NCBI GenBank assembly: GCA_015499995.1
Contig: JADNRV010000299.1
Coordinates: 1-58,471, forward strand
Origin: Flammula alnicola
Taxonomy: Eukaryota; Basidiomycota; Agaricomycetes; Agaricales; Strophariaceae
DNA: 58,471 nt
Direction: 5' to 3'
Positions 21,436 to 34,316 of the stretch are shown piece by piece. Positions within the stretch are counted from its first letter, which is position 1; each line of letters starts with the position of its first letter. Under the pieces are notes generated by a model. That model did no database searches and was not told where the DNA came from. It was given only the letters and a program-made list of their open reading frames with translations. A program made the position numbers and the translations under genes.

Positions 21436-22188
21436 ATGTCATTTATCAACTCGTACAAGGCGCCAGACATCGCCACAGCCGGCATTTCGTTTCAAGATCC
21501 ATACGACCTTAACAGCAGCATTCCTGTTCCACCACTACTGGAGACAGAACGCGTCCAACTCGTCCCTTTTAACCCTGCCATACACGGAGAGCCCTTCTAC
21601 ACCGCCTTCGCCAAAGACCAAGCCGTCCTTGAAAAATATCTTCCAGGATCATGGCCCACCTTCGACTCCTTCCTCTGGTTCCTCGAATCCTTCGTCCGAC
21701 AAGACACTGGCTCCGTACTATTCGCCATCATCGATAAAACAAAAGCAAGCGACGATACGAGGATCGCGGGCCGCATCGCTGGCGCCATCGGGTGGCTTCA
21801 CGGCTCGCCACAAAACCTCTCGCTCGAGATCGGACCGGTCATAATCCTGACCGAGTTCCAGCGGACGTTCGTGTCGGCCAATGCCATCGGGTTGCTATTG
21901 AAGTATGTCCTCGATGTTCCGTCGGAGGGCGGGCTAGGGTTCAGACGCGTGACGTGGTCCGCAAATCCATTTAATGTGGCGAGTATCGCAGCGGCGGAGA
22001 AGATGGGCTTTGTGAAGGAAGGGGTGATGCGGTGGACGTGGGTGCTGCCTGTTGGTAAGGAGGGAAAACCAGTGAGTGAGAAGAGGGGTGAGGGTAATGG
22101 ACGCGATAGCGTGATGCTTTCTGTATGTTGGGATGACTGGGATTCTGGAGTAAGAGAAGTTGTAATAAAGAGAATGGAGAGGATATAA
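21436..22188 (+). CDS. GNAT-family N-acetyltransferase (250 aa, intronless)
   Basis: A single open frame begins MSFINSYKAPDIATAG. It has the layout of RimJ/RimL-type GNAT enzymes: beta strand LLETERVQLVPFNPA, then DSFLWFLESFV, AGAIGWLHG, a strand IGPVIILTEFQRTFVSANAI in place of the acetyl-CoA loop, GFRRVTWSANPFNVASIAAA and EKMGFVKEGVMRW. The NxxS(xx)AxExxGF-like ending is the family signature for acetyl-CoA binding and transfer to an amino group. The substrate is unknown; fungal members of this group include resistance and small-molecule enzymes. Stop TAA at the end; no splice sites required. Its promoter lies against the inverted repeat. Confidence 0.88.
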   Translation: MSFINSYKAPDIATAGISFQDPYDLNSSIPVPPLLETERVQLVPFNPAIHGEPFYTAFAKDQAVLEKYLPGSWPTFDSFLWFLESFVRQDTGSVLFAIIDKTKASDDTRIAGRIAGAIGWLHGSPQNLSLEIGPVIILTEFQRTFVSANAIGLLLKYVLDVPSEGGLGFRRVTWSANPFNVASIAAAEKMGFVKEGVMRWTWVLPVGKEGKPVSEKRGEGNGRDSVMLSVCWDDWDSGVREVVIKRMERI

Positions 22189-22654
22189 AAATAGTAGGTA
22201 GATTATAAATACTTATATATGTAATCTGTTTAGGTACAGTGCAAATTGAATATGCAACGGGATGTCAGTGAAACGTTGAGGCGAGCCCCCCCACGAGCAG
22301 TTCTTTATCTGACCCAACTAGCATACTCTACGCCTAGCGACGTCATTGCATGGTTTTCAAGAATCCTGTTTGAATTGTTGAATAATGAATCCTCCTGGGC
22401 CACTGAACCATGCGCGACGCGAGAAAAGGATCCATAAGATACTATTAGTATTACAATTGTCCAGTAGTTGGACGAACGTAAGCAATTTCATGTTTATGCA
22501 GTGGAAATATTCACGACGGCTCCTTTTGTCAAGGCGCAACTGTATGGGCAGAACTACTAAAGTCCACAACTTCAGTCAAATAAATATAGCAAGAAAGAGA
22601 GTAAGAAAGAAAGAAAAAGACTCCGCCTAGCGCCCCCCCCCCCACAGCGCAAGT
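22189..22654. other. Intergenic
   Basis: No gene. Contains A-rich sequence with AAGAAAG runs (22590-22620) and a C11 tract (22634-22644) between the ends of the convergent GNAT and P450 genes. Confidence 0.4.
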
Positions 22655-24943
22655 TCAAATATGATTAATAGGCTTGAGTATCAAAGGCATTTGATTACCG
22701 GCCTTCGGATTTGATTTCAAGAGAGGCCGCTGGACAGCAAATGCGTTCTTTATGATATCACTCGCAGGGACAGCCAGCTCGAACTCGAACGCCCTGATAA
22801 GGGTGAACAGCAAGGCCTTCATCCTTTACATGTCATAGCCACTCAGTATTTCACGCAGGGTGATAATGATGAAAATGAGGACGTACTCGACGAGAGAGAA
22901 ACGATAACCGATACAGGCACGAGGTCCACCAAGAAAAGACATCATGTTTCCCCAGACGCCAGGAATCGTAGTTGCAGCCTCCGGGGTCTTTTCCCATCGT
23001 TCTGGTCTATTTGCAGAATAGGTATAAAAGTATATCAGAAGTTTATAACCAACCTCGCGTGGTAAGAAAACCTACTTGAACTCCAAAGCGTCTTCACCCC
23101 AAATTGATTTTGCCCGATTCATAGCAAGGATAGGAATGAGCACGGTTTCGCCTTTCTTGATCCTACGATGAGAAAATTCGCATTCAGAAAGCTTGGTAGT
23201 GGCCATTCAATTAATATATCTCACTTGATTGCATCCAACTTGTTTCCATATTTATCTGTGATCGGCTCGCTCAATGGCAATATATCGTCTTGCACAGCTA
23301 CACGCGTAGTTGCTGACACAGGAGCATGCAGACGCAGGGTCTCTCGGATAACGGCATCCAGATAAGGCAGGGCGTTCAACTCGTCCATGCCAGGGTTTTC
23401 AGTACCGACTTGAAGAAGTTCGTCTCGAAGTTTGGTCTGCGCCTCAAGATTTTGGGTCAGCGCGAACAAGGCCCACGTGGTCGCATTACTGTACATAGTT
23501 CAGCGATGGATTTTCTCGTTCAGTGTTGTTGCACGCACCTTGTCGTCTCGTGTCCAGCAATCAAGAATGTTGGCACCTCTATCCTCGTACATGGGTATAA
23601 GCTCAGAGCATGAAAGTGTGAAAATAAGAACTCACGAGCTAAAACGTCTTCATCTGCCATGCGCTGACTAGGTGGTAGGTCTGTAGATGTGTTCGCTCTG
23701 ACGAGCAAAGAAAGGAGGTCACGCCTCGTCCAAGATGTTTTGTTGTCCATGACGGCAGCCTTGCTGTCGCTCAACAACTGGTTCCCGATCCGGTCCATGC
23801 TTTCCGCGGCACGTTTAGTGCCAGCATCGCGTTCATGTCGCTAAATATAAGCAAAGGCGGATTAAAAGGAGTGAGAGACAACCCACAGGAAACAACGTAC
23901 GAGGAACCGGAGTACAGGAAACATTCCTCTGAGTGTTGGAATGATTGACCTTCTTGTTCTATATCGGAAGATGGCAGTAAATGCCTCGTTTAGCTCATTC
24001 TTTTCACCGGACAATGCATCGAACTTGTAATTAAACCCTGAATGGAGATCCAGGATTGTTGCGGCATTTCAAAGAACATAAATTCGTACCGGCTAATCCG
24101 ATGACATCCAGAGTCATTTTACTGAGCCAAGAGAGGACTTCAACACGACCATTGGTTCCTTCCTTGTTGCTTTCTTCTTCCCAAATGTCTCGAAGCTGTG
24201 GTATGTAACCATCAAACACCGTCACAGTCGTCCATACATGATCGAAAAATACCTGTATCGACTTCTGGACAAAGATTTCTGTCAATCCTCGTATTTGAGC
24301 TGCACCAAAAGCAGGGTTCTGGAAAGAGATTTCCGTCAGACTTCAAAATAATTATGGAGTAACGAATCTAACCATGATCCTCCGCTAGAAGCAACATACT
24401 CGTAAGCTGAATCTTCCTTGTATTGATAGGCTGAACGACGCACCTGCTGTTTGTGTTTGTCCGCCTCAGCAACCAAAAGCCCATTACCCAAAATTTTTCT
24501 GAGATTGTAGCGACTTTGTTCACGCTTCTGGTAGATATAGTTGTTCATCAGGACATGATTTATAGCCTTCGTGTCAAGAGTATAGAGATGGTTTATCTGC
24601 GGGACACATAAGCAAATCTTCATCGAAGCAGACCACTGGGAGGGACCCACTCCAGCGTATTCCTTGTATTTGATAGTTGAACCGTACTGCTCGACCCACT
24701 TCTCATGGAGCACTGAGTTTTCCTGCATGAGTGCCAATTAGCATGCAGATCATCAAACCGATAGATAGCGGCACTCACAGCTTCCCAGATCTCCTTCATG
24801 TTCCCGTATATAAAGCTGGGACTCGCAGGACCGGGAAGAACACGCAAAGGCGAAGTCCATTGGTCATAGAGGAATTTGGCGATTTTGTAGAGACCGTAGA
24901 TCCCCAAAATTGCAAGCAGCGAGACTGATAGTTCATAGGCCAT
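22655..24943 (-). CDS. Cytochrome P450 monooxygenase
   Basis: Starting [20 protein letters not shown] (membrane anchor) and the proline-rich [12 protein letters not shown], the gene uses about a dozen introns. It contains the C-helix region, the I-helix oxygen groove (FLIAGHETT), ExxR in [14 protein letters not shown] ([10 protein letters not shown]) and the haem loop [19 protein letters not shown] with the axial Cys. The ending is [14 protein letters not shown] with a TGA at 22655-22657. All P450 landmarks are in order, so it looks functional. The reaction is NADPH-dependent oxygenation at the ER membrane; the substrate cannot be read from sequence. No terpene or polyketide synthase is nearby, so no cluster is implied. 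Confidence 0.92.
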
Positions 24944-27137
24944 GGAAGTCGAAATAAGAATGCGACCTTATCGATAGGACGGGAAGCTCGACCGAAACTT
25001 CTTTATAGTGAACTTTGCCGGAGAACTACCCGTACCCGATACGTGTCCTGGGATGTGGCCGTAAATATACGTCAGATATCAATCAGCCGGACAACGTAGA
25101 TTGGGAATGTGAATCCCCAAAGATCTCCGAGTTGTCATAACAATAGCTGCGTTCAGACGCGCTTGGTCAATTGGGCAATGCTGGTGAGTAGAGACAAAGC
25201 CATCGAAGTCCGGGAGACTAGCCGATCGAACGTCATGACACGGGGTTGCAGACATGGCCGTACTTTCTGAATCCCATGCTACCGCTCAATAGCTTAGGCG
25301 CTCTTGCAGTGGTTGCGCACTGCAGAGCACTGAAGCTGCACTCAACAAATCTCAGAGTTCTCCACTTGAAAGTAGACTTAAACAAGGTCCAGTCTATGTC
25401 ATTTCATGGCGGCGGAACCAAAACAGAAAAGAATCATTGACTGTCAATGACAAGTACTAATGACTGACGTACCGGAAGTACAGCCGATCGAACAGATTCA
25501 TGTACGAAACGGCACCCATCATACTGGGAGTCATTCGCGGTGAAAACCTTTCTTCCCGCATCAACATTCACAGCCGAGACGTGGAAGAGAATATATGCTG
25601 CTAACAATCCACGACGTAAACGAAAAAAAGGGTTGCCAATGTTTGAAGGAACGAAATCACAACGTTACTTTCGCAGTAGAATTCCCAATGCCCATTTGGT
25701 ACATGTCATGTTGCTTATTTCATACGTTACGCGCACATTGGGGGGTGCTTGAGACCCGAAACCTTCGTCTGTAGCTGGGCCTCCCCGGACCCTGCGTGGC
25801 AGGCGACCACAAGGAGAGACAGGCGTCCTTGAAGGGCACTAAATAATCAAAAGAAGGTAAACATATAGTACCGTCATATAATTAGAAACGGCGTACACGA
25901 TTACTTGCACTTATTTTCGTTGTTCCTTAGGTCATCGTTTACAGTATGAAAGACTCCCTCCTAGGAGATACGAGAAGTGCGAGTGCAGGTCGAAGGACTT
26001 AAGGACAAGTGCAACCGCAGCGTGTGAGAATAAATTTGTACACTGCCACAGCCTGTGGCAGTCCTCTCTTTGTCAGCACTACTCAAGCCTCTCATCCTCG
26101 TTGATGACCCCAGTACTGCCGACCACGACCACAGCGAGCATGTTCGAGAGCAGGAGACGACGATAAGTACCAACTCACAGACTTGGTGCCGTTCATCCGT
26201 CGTTCGTAGGCATGCGAGGCCTGTATTTGCGGCCTGGAAGCTGGGATGTGCAGTGGGTGATTTGTGGAATGGCTGGAATACTTACAGATGCTAAAGGTAT
26301 GTGTTAGATTCACCAAGAACGGGATCTGGGCTGCTTACAGGCATTGCTTTGCAGCTTTCTCGTTCTCCGGCCCCATCCTATCTTCATCACCCTTGAAAAG
26401 GCTCCGCGACCGTCGAGCTCAGCCCAACAGCGACGGTCCGACGACCTCGATTTCATATGCTGTCATACGGCGTACTTCCCTTCGGTCAAGGCGTGTTTTC
26501 GAGGTGCTGTCGCGTAGCCTGCGTGCTCGGGGAAGGATAGGTGGTTGGACAGGGAGAGATATATGCACGGCGGAGCTCTGGCCTCCGTTCGTTCGATTGC
26601 TCGACGGCTATAGGATGCTGTGTCGATAAAGATGTCAAGGTGAGTGGCAAGCATTTATTACCTGTACGAGAACAAGAAGGCCCGCTGACGGCTATATGTA
26701 TTCCAGGCATTACGAGATATCGACAACGAAGATCGAGATAGACGGCTTACGATGGTGGCCGGTGTCAATCGTCAGTGAATCAATGGGAGAGGCAGGGAGA
26801 CTTACACGTTGGGTAGATGTGTTTTCGAGTCCTGTAGGGCGCGCTAAAGAGGAGGGTTAGCACCGAAGCAAAGGTAAGTATTTAAGCGTTGCTTACGTGC
26901 ATGATAGCGTCGCTGACGAAGATAAGGTGTTCGAGATATGAGATAATTAGCGACGAGCATTCCCAAGCGTGTCGGTCGCGTGGACAATATCGCTCTTGGG
27001 AGCCATCTATCTGGCGTAGTTTGATTTTTCATACCGCGTATTGTCGTTATTACTCTCTGCTCACTGGATACTGGATATCGTTTCAGGAATGTGAACCGCA
27101 CTATGTATTGTAAGTCGTAAAGAACCAGTACAAACGA
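24944..27137. other. No supported gene; decayed repeat sequence
   Basis: Only short frames without motifs. 26860-26950 (ttgcttacgtgcatgatagc...) is similar to 53845-53905 (ttacttacgtgcatgagaac...), suggesting old copies of one dispersed repeat at both places. Confidence 0.4.
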
Positions 27138-27268
27138 CTAGGCGGAAGAGCACATCATCGAACTCGCGACGTCGTTGAAATTTAGATTCCCAGGAAGGGT
27201 GAAAAAGTTCCAAGTGCCGGACGAAAGAGAAACTACATCGCTTTTGCCATCGGCTGCATGCGCACAGC
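27138..27268 (-). pseudogene. Orphan last exon of a secreted-protein paralogue
   Basis: Following a CAG acceptor (27269-27271) the frame reads GCAHAADGKSDVVSLSSGTW then NFFTLPGNLNFNDVASS and ends MMCSSA-stop. This aligns with NCADGDAVVLTPGSWNFFNV and SVNFNDMASSVSCSPV of the gene at 19415-19923, at 131 versus 133 bases. No signal peptide or middle exon is found upstream, so it is a truncated copy. Confidence 0.75.
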
Positions 27269-27716
27269 CTGAACGACTGGGCTAAGAGGCTATTTTTTAA
27301 ACCGACAGTCAAACTCTCTCTTATGGAACAAGACAAGTAATGGAGAGGAGGACGTACTGAATATAAATATGAAATATAATATCCCATCTCTAAACAACGA
27401 CGAAAAGACTGGATGTAAGTATCTGCGTCATCCAGTGGCAACGGGCGATAGTAGTATCATTAGGGGACAGATATTCCCTTGGCAAGGTTGTCCACGGCTT
27501 GAGAAGTGTGAGGACTAATAGTAACACTGTAAATGCAAAATTTATGTAATACATTAATTACGAGTCTGAATGTAATGATGATTCGTTCTTTACGGGGCGG
27601 CCCCACCAAAGCCTTGTATGCTCAAGTAGCCTCAGATGTCGCGTTACGTACACTTTGTAACGTTCTCTACCAACCACTTTGTCGTTGCTTTGTCGTACTG
27701 CCAGTGGATTTTAGAT
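27269..27716. other. Intergenic, no gene seen
   Basis: Upstream region of the kelch gene at 27717; no recognised motif. Confidence 0.4.
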
Positions 27717-29043
27717 ATGCCTACTCCAACCAGCAACCAACGCACCAGCATGCACTGCCCCAGGGCAAATCTGCTTGTTAATCGCTGTCGAGGAGCCGTA
27801 CCCAACCTCGCCAGCCTCCACCGAACATCGGAGGACCCCCGAGGAGGATTTCTCTACTTATATGGCGGCCTTGCTCCCGGGCCAGGCCAGGAAATAGAGA
27901 CGGCCGATTTTTACAGATGTGAAACGGAAACCATGATGTTCACTGATTTGACGGTAAGGTTTCTGTTCTATGTTATTATGGTTGCATAGTACGGTTGTAA
28001 TCTGATATTTCTTTCAGAAATCTCTAGTCTACACAACACCCGGGGACCCATTCTCTCGTGCTCAAAAAGAGCGGACAATCAAGCCATTACCTCGGCTTAG
28101 TGAGCCGGGCTTCACACTGCATTATATCAATGACCATCCCATCATTTTTCTTTTTGGCGGCTACAACGAAAGGCCTTCGTCGGCACTGATAGCCATAGAA
28201 ACACAACACCAAGAATGGTGGTACGTTGACGATGACCCAAGCGGCCTTGCTCCTGGACCTCCTCGAGTCAATCCGGTTATAATTGGAGTTGGCAACAGAC
28301 TATTCATTTTTGGAGGTTATACAGATTTTGGAGATCATGGGACGAACTACATGTCCTATAGCATTGCTGAGTTTCAGCCAGGAACTCACAAATGCAAATG
28401 GATCGCTGTGGATGTTCCATATCCTGCCGACATCCTGGCCTTGAATCAGACGTTTGACTGTGGTGTTGCCATTGGTGGCGGAACAATGATTGTATTGACA
28501 CCTGGCCGGCTCGATGATGCAGTCGATGTGAGTGCTACTCTACTAGTATGTCTATGACCTGAAGACAGATTCCCATTAATACTGGTCTAGCACTTCAACT
28601 TTCTCGACAACAAAATGGTGTATTTTTTCATCACAGACAGAACATTCCGAATTGCACGTCCAACGTCTAAGGAGATACTCCCAAAAGAAGTTCATTGGTA
28701 TTATGCCTGTAATTTCGTGGACCCCCAGGCTGCTTGGAGGAAAGAGGCAGCATCCATCCTTATATGTGGGTGGGTGCCTTATCGTGATACTCCCCACCTC
28801 GTTCCTCAGCTATGGCGGTTCTTCATATACCCCGGCGAGGAGCGTGTTGTCGAAGTTGGAAAACTGGGCGAGGAGGTCTGGAAGCTTGACATGGATTTGA
28901 GGTGGTTTGCAATGTCTAATATGGACACTCTTCTATTGCTGGGACAAAAAGGTGACCCCACAGATAGCGATGACGAAAATCCTGACATAGGCCCAGGGGC
29001 GAAGTACGACACCTATGTCAAGATACCCTTCAAAGTATTATAG
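27717..29043 (+). CDS. Kelch-repeat protein (3 exons)
   Basis: Exons 27717-27953, 28018-28527 and 28591-29043 join in frame, starting MPTPTSNQRTSMHCP. Kelch-type blades are visible as GGFLYLYGGLAPG, PIIFLFGGYNERPS with EWWYVDDDPSGLAPGPPRVN, and NRLFIFGGYTDFGD, each with the hydrophobic-FGG-Y turn and the following W. The C-terminus ends YDTYVKIPFKVL. It is the same architecture as the duplicated kelch genes at 37731-39088 and 43105-44229 (FILIFGGFDCDKNEPS, MYIFGGY), and all end in a similar ...TYxxIPxxxL. Kelch propellers bind proteins; no enzyme domain is attached. Likely cytosolic; role unknown. Confidence 0.85.
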
Positions 29044-29228
29044 AGGACTCTTGAATACGCAGCTAGTATGACTTTGTAGATACAGCATACAGCCTTTGCA
29101 TAAAAATGTAGTTCTTGCAAGTCCATATTCATCTCCTAAGAAATGTAATATTCAATAGTTCAGATGATCTACAACAATCCCCCAGAGAAATACAAACAAC
29201 AGATAGAATGGTTCGCGAAATCGACCTC

Positions 29229-31148
29229 TCACAAAAAGACAGCGAGAGCCCCAAAAGCCACAGCAGAAGCACAAGTCCAAACACTTCCAATCCTGCCTGA
29301 AAGAGCACCATTAGCTGTGCCCTTTGAGTTCCCCTGGCTCGTATTCGTCGACTTACTGGAGCCGGAAGAGGACTCAGTCGACACAGACGAAATAGTCGTA
29401 CTCCCCTGGACCCGCCCACCAGCCTCATCAAGCGCAAATGGCTGGTTCCACAGAATATACGGCTTGCTCATGAACTGGGGGTCCGCCCGCAAGAACTTGT
29501 CGTACTTACCATCGGCGTCGCCGTACACGGACGCGACAGCCGCGATGTTGGGGTAGAGCTCCGGCGCATATTTGGCCTCGCCGCTGGCGCTGGCGGAGAG
29601 CGTCATGGCGAAATCAAGCGCGGACTTGATCGTTGCATCAGCGCTGGTGGTCGCGTTCCAGACTTTGGAGGAAGGGTCGGCGTATTTGTCGATGCGCGCG
29701 TTCGTCTGTGGGATCGGTTGTCAATAATTACAACTGGGGGGTGTTCGTGGCGGGAGATGGGCGATAGGCTGACTTACGATCATGGCGGCTAAATTGTAAG
29801 AGTGGTAATGATAAGGGCGCGTCCGATCTGCCTCGAGCGGCTACGGGAAATACAGTTAGCTTGAGATACTGGCTATTTGACACATCAAGAAATGAACGCA
29901 CCTGCTCGCCGTTGGCAGTGATTTGCGCCTTGTATAGGGTATTAAAGTAGGTATTCGTCGCATTCTTAGCGCCGGGAAGGTCGTTCACTAAAACTTTCAG
30001 GGCCGCGAGCTGGTTGTAATAAAATGTGCCATGATTACTGCGATAAATCAGTATCGAGAATGAGCTATAATAATAAAGAGACGATACGTACTTCGTGGCC
30101 TCTGCTTCTGCAATGGCGATCTCAGCTGTCTCTAACCACGTAATGTAGGTTTTGGCCCAGTCGATCATCTGATTGTCCAACGTTGTCGTCCAGGCAGTGC
30201 TTCCGCCTTTGCGCAGAATTAAGATGGCAGAGGTGACTTTTGCCATGGCCTTGAGGTCGCTAGAATACGCGCTTAACAGGCGGTCTCATAATAACACTGG
30301 TCGAAGAAGACCTACATGACACCGGTGTGGCTGCCGACTTGACCATCGGGACCGCGTTGCATCTGTCCGTAATTCAGGTTCGGTTTCATACTTGTAGCTG
30401 GGTCGAGGAACCATGTGCGGAGGAAGTCAACTTCGTTTTTGATGCTAGTCAGGATGCGGGTAGTAAAAGGCGAGATGCAGAATTTACGCACCAGCGTTTA
30501 CTTCGAAGGTAGGTTTCTCGCTGGCGGGGCCGAATGTCCACGCCAGGGCGTTGTAGAAAACGGCCTCGGATAGACTCTGGAAAGCGCCTACATCATTGAC
30601 AAGGCGGACGTCGGGGTTGAATTGTCCGTCGCGGCTCTCGTAGTTGCAAGTTGTCCAGACTGGAAACAACGTCAGCCTCTCATGACTATCTCGGGATGTA
30701 TGATTGGGTTTACCTTGTTCGGGAGTTAGCGCGGTGGTGTTCCCGACGCCAGAGCAATTTGGCCACCAACTTATGAATGCGATGGGAGGTTAACAATGTT
30801 TTTGCAGAGAAGAGCGACTTGAATATGCCGTACTAAGGCGCCCAACTCATGTAATCATGTTTATCTCCAGAAGGAGGGGTGATGGTCTTGTTCATGACAC
30901 CTACGAACACGATCAGCAGCGAACGTCACGAGGACTGAAAGACACTCACTCCATGGCCCTCCCATTGCCAGCGATCTCGCCCAAGAGAGGATGCTGGCTT
31001 GGGCGCTTTCGGTGTTGTTGCCGAGGTTTTTGGCCAAAATGTAATCGGGATCGACGAAATCGTTGGCGTAAGCGGTTTGGCCAACGGCGGTCGAAGCAAT
31101 AGAAACGAAGGTGATAAATCGAATGAGTGCGGTGAGCATGCTGAGCAT
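29229..31148 (-). CDS. Alginate-lyase-like secreted/GPI-anchored polysaccharide lyase
   Basis: The start MLSMLTALIRFITFVSIAST gives a signal peptide ending near AVGQ. Domain landmarks follow: GNNTESAQASILSWAR, HDYMSWAPYWWPNC, SRDGQFNPDVRLVNDVGAFQ, LNYGQMQRGPDGQVGSHTGV, MAKVTSAILIL, NHGTFYYNQLAALKVL, and RTRPYHYHSYNLAAM. This YWWP...RDGQ.N...NYGQ...HTG...NHG.....QL order is that of the alginate-lyase superfamily domain (Pfam Alginate_lyase; fungal members related to CAZy PL38 glucuronan lyases). The C-terminus has a Ser/Thr-rich linker and a hydrophobic tail (VWTCASAVAFGALAVFL) typical of a GPI-anchor signal. Several short introns, e.g. a phase-1 join W-S-VMNK near 30945/30903. It would cleave uronate-containing polysaccharides by elimination at the cell surface; the actual substrate is inferred. 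Confidence 0.8.
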
Positions 31149-32807
31149 GTGTCTGCGGCGACGTTTGAAAAGGTGGAAGTTCAGGAAACAAAGAGAGATG
31201 CTTGGCAATTTGTACAACTTGTCCCTTTCTGCATTCGATTGTCAAAAAAACCTTGGATCGATCCAGGAGTCCTAGTCAGCCGCCAAGCCCGAACGGGCTT
31301 TTATGGCCACCACGTGAAGGACTCCGAGGTGGGCGGCAAAACTCGAAGCTTGAACATAAGTCAGAACACATGCAGGCGTCGCCCGACTCTGCTCCGACCG
31401 GTTGTGAGAAGTAGAATATTAATACCCAGCGTCGGTGAGCGCGTTTGTGCGTTTTATTTTGCTATCGATTCACAGATCGCTCGCAGGGCACCGTTGGCAA
31501 TGCCCATATTTCAGAGGACGGCCCTATGTCCTTGCAGGCGTAGCTTGGTCAAGCGATGCTCCCGTCGTAATATGGCCGTGAGAGTCGATAACTTTATTAG
31601 ACCTATTGAAGGAAATGAAGCAGAACTTGACCCGACATCCTTTGCAGGAACTGCTCAATTAATAGACTTACGATGTACCTTTTCTAGGTGATTTTTTCTC
31701 TTTTTCCGTGCAGCTTGGAACTGGACGTCGTTTGCCAAGCGTTGCTCCGGCCGCAATATGAGCGTCAATATGGAGGTTTCAAGGTGAGGGTCGGGTGCCA
31801 AATTCTGTCAACTGAAATCGTTACGTCAGCAGCACCCGCGTGCAATAGGTGAGAACCGTGACTAAACCCTACATACTAAGTAAATGTCTCCCAGCACCGA
31901 CAGCAGAACAATTCTCCTCTCGAGAAGAAAATAGTCAAGGAAAGGTAATCTGAACAGAAGAAGACACAAGGTGAGAACAATTTTTTTTTTTTGATATACT
32001 AGCTTAGGGCCTTAGGCAGCTTTTAGGCCACCACCACTGAGAAAGTATAAAGCAATCGGATTGAACAACGGTTGAATCCGACCTGGTATTTGCGGTATTT
32101 GCCTGGTATGATGTGAACGGAGAGAGGCACCCAAATTAATCGACTCGCAGTGACGGGTGACTAGTGAGCACTTGAGCACTGATCCCAGTGAACCGAAAGC
32201 ACTAGAGTCATCTTCGTTATTAACACAGGCTCAAGGGTTCACGCATCATGGCGGGCTCTTCACCAAGCACACAACAAAGTCCTCTCAAAGCCCTTACCTT
32301 CCGGCCTATAGCTAGACGCCCAGTCTAAGGAGCGGTGACGATGAGGTCTCTTTGCGTGCCATCCTTGGTCTCGTTGGTAAGAGTAAGAGACCTTTTGTTG
32401 CTTTCTTCCTACGGACTTTCTATTCACACCGTCTTGCATTCAGCGTGATTAACTCAAAAAAATCTGTATTCGCAACAATTCCAAGGCCATTTTACGCATT
32501 TTCTCCGTGGATTTATCGAATGAAAGGGCGTCCCCCGTCGACTGCCCTTCGTCCTCACGTCGCCACTGTAATTTAGCACGTGCCACGCAGGCCCTGAAGC
32601 AACCCTGCATTTGAATTTGACGACAAACTTTGGCCCATCATCCACGTTGTCCCATTCATGCCTTGCTTGAGGCTGCGGCGTTTCCTGTGATATTCCTATG
32701 AGCTTGGATCGCTTTGACCCAAGGTGCCATAAAATGCGCGAAGCTATGCCACACCCTGCAGTTCCCTTTCATTCCTACCACTATATTCTTTCCCTCTTTT
32801 CTCAGTC
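31149..32807. other. No supported gene
   Basis: A plus-strand frame over 30999-31691 is a shadow of the lyase gene and its upstream region. 31979-31994 is a T-rich tract. The rest is intergenic and carries the promoter of the Clp1-like gene on its right. Confidence 0.4.
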
Positions 32808-34149
32808 ATGCCGGCCGTGCACTCTAAACTCCCCGTCTTATCTCTCCTGCAGAGCCTTGAAGGCTTCGACCAACCACATTCCTGCACCCCAGAACGAGAT
32901 ATCAATCGCGAGGCTTTAGTGGATGTGGCTCCTGACCGGGAGGAGTTGCTCCTGAGCAACAAACCCATCGAAGAGATCAGGCAGGCTCTCAAATTGCGTG
33001 TCAATTCTGCGTACGGGTGCGTTGCAGCCTCTTTCTTTGATCGTGCCACCGCTGACCATTTTATGCCTTGGCAGACACTGGCTGTACCGTACTCAGAAAC
33101 GACGCGATGTCAAATTACGAGATGCCACCACGCGTTTATCTGTCTTCGGTCGCGTCGGCTCTGAGAATATGGACACAAGCACTCAGGAATCTCGCAATGA
33201 TACCGTTACTAACCGTCGAAGCTCGGCTCAGGTCGTCCGACGCGTTCTTTCAGCGTCGTCCGTCTACTCTGCTTCACGCCAAGAATCCGGTCAAGGGGAC
33301 CACGACATCTGGGGAGGACCCCGACTTAGCACCCAGCAGAAGCTCATCTCTCCGCGTCCACTGGGCCCGACGCACATCTTGGTGGTCTACGCCATGCAGC
33401 CCTCCAAGCCCATTATCCTTCCGCGCGACAATATGGCCACCGTGCGCCGTCGCCCAGCCGCCTCCACATACTCTGAGGTACTCGAGCTCCCGATCAACGA
33501 CTTGCTGTTCATCCTCAACGTACCCAATTTAATGTCCGATTCCGCAGAGGGGCGGCTCATCCCCATCTTGCCGCGCCGTCTGCATAAGGAGATGCCAAAG
33601 GTGCTGATGCACGTCCCCCATCTGGATACTTTCCCCGAGCTCGTTGTGTACCTGCACACCAAGAACCAGGCCGCGCTGTTCAGAGCACTCGTCCCCGAGT
33701 GGATGCGTGATATTATGCACCCTTTTCCACAGCCTCGTCAGGCTGCGGTTGCGCTGAATCCTGTAGGAACTGTTGGATCCTCCGCCTCTTTCACTACGTT
33801 TGACAGCTCCAAAGTCAAGAAGCTGTTCAAGTTGGTCGCTGGCTCGACCTCTTCTTCTAGTTTGGACACTCTAGGCTCGTCCGCGTCTTCCTCCACGATA
33901 GCTGCTCCAGAGATGGTAAGGTCTATCTCCACCATCGCTGTTGAAATCGCAGAGGCTGCCGAAGACTTGGACTCTGAAGACGATGTTCTGCTCCGCATCG
34001 CCACTTTGCTGGATGCTCTGCGTGATAATCTCAACCATATCGGCTATTTTGGCAAAGACCTCTGGACCGAACTGAATGCTACTCGGGACATAATGCTCCG
34101 CGCCATCTCCCACCAGGCCAGAGTCGCGCCTGAGACCGATGCCGATTAG
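32808..34149 (+). CDS. Clp1-like (clampless1-like) protein (427 aa, 2 exons)
   Basis: Exons 32808-33016 and 33075-34149 join in frame, starting MPAVHSKLPVLSLLQSLEGF. The conserved core runs from ILVVYAMQPSKPIILPRDNM through TVRRRPAASTYSEVLELPIN, FILNVPNLMSDSAEGRLIPI, LPRRLHKEMPKVLMHVPHLD and FPELVVYLHTKNQAALFRAL to VPEWMRDIMHPFP. I know this block from agaricomycete proteins annotated as Clp1-like. In Coprinopsis and Ustilago, Clp1 is a regulator of sexual development (clamp formation, dikaryon proliferation). Identification is from memory of the family; whether this copy is the developmental regulator or a paralogue cannot be told. The C-terminal third is Ser-rich then helical. No transmembrane segment. 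Confidence 0.6.
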
Positions 34150-34316
34150 ATTGCCCTTTTCTTGTCAGTCAGTCAGAAATGATGTCTTGTTTTGAGTGCG
34201 CCGTTTGTTCGAATTTCATGTTATCCATCAAATGTAAAAAGCATTCTAAAAGACAAAAACATCTAGAAAAGAGTCCTAAGTAGTACCACCAATATACTTG
34301 TTATCGAGTTGAAACA

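Noticed and set aside
32998..33074. Unspliced long frame starting at 32998 for the Clp1-like gene
   Set aside because: A GTGCGT...GCAG intron joins the upstream exon from 32808 in frame and gives a better N-terminus.
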